From NCBI RefSeq assembly GCF_900163665.1, contig NZ_FUIA01000011.1:62001-126000 (forward strand): a stretch of DNA of 64,000 nt, given 5' to 3'. A model generated the notes under the pieces. That model saw nothing but the letters and a program-made list of their open reading frames with translations. It searched no databases and was not told where the DNA came from. Each line of letters begins with the position of its first letter. Within the stretch, counting starts at the first letter, position 1. Below, in pieces: positions 61,452-64,000 of this stretch. The DNA is from Frigoribacterium sp. JB110 (GTDB lineage: Bacteria; Actinomycetota; Actinomycetes; Actinomycetales; Microbacteriaceae). Position numbers and translations under genes: made by a program.

Positions 61452-62582
61452 CTACAGCTCGACGCCGACGAAGACCGGCTCGGGCTGCAGCTCGATGCCG
61501 AACTCGCTGGACACACGAGTCTGCACGAATCGGGCGAGCTGTGTGACCTCCCAGGCGGTCGCGCCGCCGCGGTTGGTCAGCGCCAGCGTGTGCTTCGTGG
61601 ACAGCGATGCGCGCGCGCGACCGAGCCGGAACCCCTTGCTCAGCCCGGCGTTCTCGATCAGCCACGCAGCGCTGACTTTCACGCCTGCGGTCTCGACCGG
61701 TGCGGGCGGCACGTAGCCGTCGAAGCTCTCGAGCGGGATCACGCGCACGGGCTCGATGTCGGGCACCAGCGGCCAGCGCGGGCACGCCTCCGGAAGTGCG
61801 CGCGCCTCGCTCTCCGAGAGGATCGGGTTGTTGAAGAACGACCCCGCGCTGCGAGTGTCGTCGTCAGCGGGGTCGAGCACCATGCCCTTCGACGCCCGGA
61901 TCGCCAGCACCGATTCGCGCACACCGGCGAGCGTGACCTCGGCACCGACATCCGCACCGATCGCCTTGGCGATGCGCTGGTCCCGGATCGAGAATGCTCC
62001 GGTGCCGACGTCGTCGAGCTCCAGCGTGATCGACAGGATCACGGCCCTGCGCCGCGGCTCGGAGCCGTAGTGGCGCTTCAGGTCGGACGTGCGGGGGCCG
62101 AGACCCAGGTCTCCGGCAGGCACCACGTGCGTCTCGCCCGTAGCCTCGTCGATCAGCTCGACCTCGACCAGCGTCTGGTCGATCTCCTGGCCGTACGCAC
62201 CGACGTTCTGAATCGGCGCCGCACCGGCCGTGCCGGGGATGCCGCTCATCGCTTCGACGCCGGCCAGCCCCTGGCCCACCGTCCACGCGACGAACTCGTC
62301 CCAGTTCTGACCGGCCTCGATCCGGATGCGGCGGCGTCCTGCCTCCGCACCGGGCACCGCCTGAAAACCGTGCGTGAGGATCCGGATGACCGTGCCGTCG
62401 AACGGCTCGTCTCCGACCAGCAGATTGGAGCCGCCGCCGAGCACGAACCAGTCATCGCCATCGGCCCACACCTGGTGCAGGGCGTCCGTGATCCCCTCAC
62501 GGGTGTGTGCGTCGATCATGCGCTCGGGGGCGGCGCCGACCTGCAGCGTCGTCAGCTGCGAGAGCGGAAGCGGATCACTCAC
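61452..62582 (-). CDS. murB: UDP-N-acetylenolpyruvoylglucosamine reductase MurB
   Basis: A 376-residue FAD enzyme that makes UDP-MurNAc for peptidoglycan. It has the FAD-binding block VLGGGSNLLV, GVEAMSGIPGTAGAAPIQNV near residue 110 and the catalytic serine in SAGSFFNNPI. It is the third gene of an operon after two hotdog dehydratases; its ATG overlaps the previous stop by 4 bp. murB beside the HadA/HadB-like pair is common in actinomycetes. Confidence 0.95.
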   Translation of the reverse strand: MSDPLPLSQLTTLQVGAAPERMIDAHTREGITDALHQVWADGDDWFVLGGGSNLLVGDEPFDGTVIRILTHGFQAVPGAEAGRRRIRIEAGQNWDEFVAWTVGQGLAGVEAMSGIPGTAGAAPIQNVGAYGQEIDQTLVEVELIDEATGETHVVPAGDLGLGPRTSDLKRHYGSEPRRRAVILSITLELDDVGTGAFSIRDQRIAKAIGADVGAEVTLAGVRESVLAIRASKGMVLDPADDDTRSAGSFFNNPILSESEARALPEACPRWPLVPDIEPVRVIPLESFDGYVPPAPVETAGVKVSAAWLIENAGLSKGFRLGRARASLSTKHTLALTNRGGATAWEVTQLARFVQTRVSSEFGIELQPEPVFVGVEL

Positions 62583-62995
62583 GCCTGCGCGACCTCGTCG
62601 ATCCGCACGTTCGCCTGGGCCTTGGCGAGCACCTTCGTCTCGTCGAAGGTGACCGTCAGGTCGATGCGCGCGATGCCGTCGTCGATCTTGGCGACTCTGG
62701 CCTCGTAGCGGACCTCTGCCCCGTCATCCGGATCGACCACGACGGGCTTGGTGAAGCGCACCCCGTAGTCGATGATGCGGGCCGGGTCGCCGACGGCGTC
62801 GGTGACGACCGAGGCGCCGATGCCCATGGTGAGCATGCCGTGCGCGAGCACGCCGGGAAGCCCGACGCGTGCGGCGACGTCGTCGCGGTAATGGATGGGG
62901 TTGAAGTCTCCTGATGCCCCTGCGTAGCGCACGAGTGACTCGCGCGTCAGGTGCACGGTGCGCTCGGCGACGATCTGGCCGACCTCGAAACTCAT
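62579..62995 (-). CDS. MaoC-like hotdog dehydratase (HadB-like)
   Basis: A 138-residue hotdog-fold protein with the hydratase motif YAGASGDFNPIHYRDDVAAR (Asp and His catalytic) near residue 25. In mycobacteria the equivalent HadB is the catalytic half of the 3-hydroxyacyl-ACP dehydratase of fatty acid synthase II. Microbacteriaceae lack mycolic acids, so it may serve another fatty-acid or hydroxyacyl substrate. It overlaps the partner gene by 4 bp. Confidence 0.88.
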   Translation of the reverse strand: MSFEVGQIVAERTVHLTRESLVRYAGASGDFNPIHYRDDVAARVGLPGVLAHGMLTMGIGASVVTDAVGDPARIIDYGVRFTKPVVVDPDDGAEVRYEARVAKIDDGIARIDLTVTFDETKVLAKAQANVRIDEVAQA

Positions 62996-63438
62996 TCCTC
63001 AGCCCCCACAAGAAGTACGGATACGGCGGTGACGACGTGGCGCCCGTCGGCGTCGACGATCTCTGCCTCGCTGGTGATCATGGCGTTGCCGCCGACGGTG
63101 CGGATACCGGTGACCGACAGCGTCGCCGTCAGCTCGTCGCCCGCCACGATCGGTCGGGTGGCGCGGAACTTCTGCTCGGCGTGCACGGTGCGCTCGAGCA
63201 CGATGCCAGCTGTCGGGTCGCCGAGGAGCTGCTGCAGCGTGAGGTCCTGGATGACCATCGCGAACGTCGGCGGTGCGACGACGTCGGTGTACCCCGCCCG
63301 GCGAGCGGCTTCGACGTCATCGTGCACATCGGCCTCAGCGGACACGGCTCGGGCGAACTCGCGCACCTTCTCCCGGCCGACGAGATACGGTGCCGTCGGC
63401 GCGAACTCGCGCTCCGTCAGATCAGGATTGACTGCCAC
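62992..63438 (-). CDS. FAS1-type dehydratase, MaoC N-terminal domain (HadA/HadC-like)
   Basis: A 148-residue hotdog protein of the UPF0336/HadA type, with YLVGREKVREFARAVSAE at the start and APPTFAMVIQDLTLQQLL in the middle. It lacks the Asp-His catalytic pair and is probably the substrate-binding partner of the MaoC-like protein. It is the first gene of the operon with murB. TAGGAT lies six bases before the GTG, suggesting a leaderless mRNA. Confidence 0.88.
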   Translation of the reverse strand: MAVNPDLTEREFAPTAPYLVGREKVREFARAVSAEADVHDDVEAARRAGYTDVVAPPTFAMVIQDLTLQQLLGDPTAGIVLERTVHAEQKFRATRPIVAGDELTATLSVTGIRTVGGNAMITSEAEIVDADGRHVVTAVSVLLVGAEE

Positions 63439-63480
63439 CCCTCGATCCTATCCGCCACGAGTCGATAAGCATGTTGCGCG

Positions 63481-64000
63481 TCAGCGGGCCGCGCGGATCG
63501 CGCGAATGGCCATCTGCGCGGCGATCACAGCCAGGAACGCGATGAACACCCAGTTGGCGATCTGCGGATCGAGAACACCGGCGACGATCGCTCCGAGCGG
63601 CGTTGTGACGACGGTGGCGAGGGCGACGGTCACTGCCGAGACGAGGTCGACGTTGCCGTTTCGGAAGTTGCGCCACGCGGCGACCAGCGTGGTCGGGATC
63701 ATCATCAGCAGCGATGTGCCCTTGGCGACGAGGTCGCTGGCGCCGAAGACGACGATCAGCACGGGCACGACGACGATGCCGCCGCCGACGCCGATCAGGC
63801 CGGAGAGGATGCCGGTGACGAACCCGAGCCCCACCAGCGCGATGCCGAGCCAGATGTCGATCGGCACCTCTGCGCCGCGATCCGGCACGATGAAGATGAG
63901 GCTGATCATGACCGCGGCGAGGAACGCGACGAAGACCCAGCGCACGGCGGCTTCGTTGAACCGGTGCAGCAGGTGCGCGCCGATCGGAGCGCCCGCCACC
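63481..64000 (-). CDS. TauE/SafE (sulfite exporter) family permease (5' partial)
   Basis: The C-terminal part (about 172 residues) of a TauE/SafE-family membrane protein; its start lies beyond the window end. It has the second repeat signature VTGILSGLIGVGGGIVVVPV and then TSLLMMIPTTLVAAWRN and ATVVTTPLGAIVAG. Roles in the family include sulfite, sulfoacetate or other anion export; the substrate is not evident here. Confidence 0.87.
   Translation of the reverse strand, partial: VAGAPIGAHLLHRFNEAAVRWVFVAFLAAVMISLIFIVPDRGAEVPIDIWLGIALVGLGFVTGILSGLIGVGGGIVVVPVLIVVFGASDLVAKGTSLLMMIPTTLVAAWRNFRNGNVDLVSAVTVALATVVTTPLGAIVAGVLDPQIANWVFIAFLAVIAAQMAIRAIRAAR

Overview
The window is high-GC DNA with dense gene packing, many 4-bp ATGA/GTGA gene overlaps and frequent GTG starts. 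Its gene content (GTP-dependent PEP carboxykinase, a RamB-like regulator, an actinobacterial HadA-like dehydratase pair, an ECF sigma factor fused to a zinc anti-sigma domain) points to an actinomycete. Microbacteriaceae, probably Microbacterium or a close relative, fits best. That placement is inferred from gene content and style, not from a marker-gene comparison. No phage, transposon, integrase or CRISPR array was seen.

Layout. 1-2.9 kb: the end of a branched-chain amino acid ABC importer (livH partial, livM, binding protein). 2.9-5.0 kb: a drug-efflux MFS gene and its TetR regulator, with a TetR-type operator. 5.0-13.5 kb: two exported glycoside hydrolase family 3 proteins (the first membrane-anchored and domain-permuted), a small lipoprotein, and a LytTR/GHKL two-component system; both GH3 genes carry the same upstream promoter element at the same spacing. 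13.6-22.6 kb: a GntR/FCD regulator, pck with a divergent RamB-like regulator, an LLM oxidoreductase, folD and glyA (one-carbon metabolism; glyA has a ZTP riboswitch), and nagA. 22.9-26.4 kb: a membrane-tethered ECF sigma factor, then DUF3105 and DUF305 genes. 26.4-32.9 kb: a GntR/UTRA regulator divergent from an ABC importer operon that ends in a HAD phosphatase and an endonuclease/exonuclease/phosphatase-fold enzyme, probably for an organophosphorus compound. 33.0-42.1 kb: a DeoR regulator, a CUT2 sugar importer resembling the galactofuranose system YtfQRT/YjfF, and a secreted PA14-GH2-LamG hydrolase, all one strand and translationally coupled.

42.3-60.1 kb is the translation/transcription core tRNA-Trp, secE, nusG, rplK, rplA, rplJ, rplL, all on the minus strand but split open by accessory genes: a WYL regulator/VOC pair between nusG and rplK, and about 12.5 kb between rplA and rplJ. 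The larger insert holds a SipW signal peptidase with two probable substrates and an LPPTG-type surface protein, a LysR/MFS pair, DUF3237, a YqaJ-like nuclease, an EmrB-type efflux pump with MarR regulator, and a sugar ABC operon under a perfect CebR/CelR-type box whose binding-protein gene carries a one-base frameshift. 60.2-64 kb: an aminotransferase, then the operon for two hotdog-fold dehydratases and murB, and the end of a TauE/SafE permease.

The most unusual points are the WYL regulator that appears to start at ATT, the frameshifted binding-protein gene, the single-chain membrane ECF sigma factor, the candidate galactofuranoside-utilisation locus, the candidate SipW module, the shared upstream element of the GH3 pair, and a run of seven genes with a TANNNT -10 box six or seven bases before the start codon, the pattern of leaderless mRNAs. 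All functions come from reading the sequence; no database search was run.
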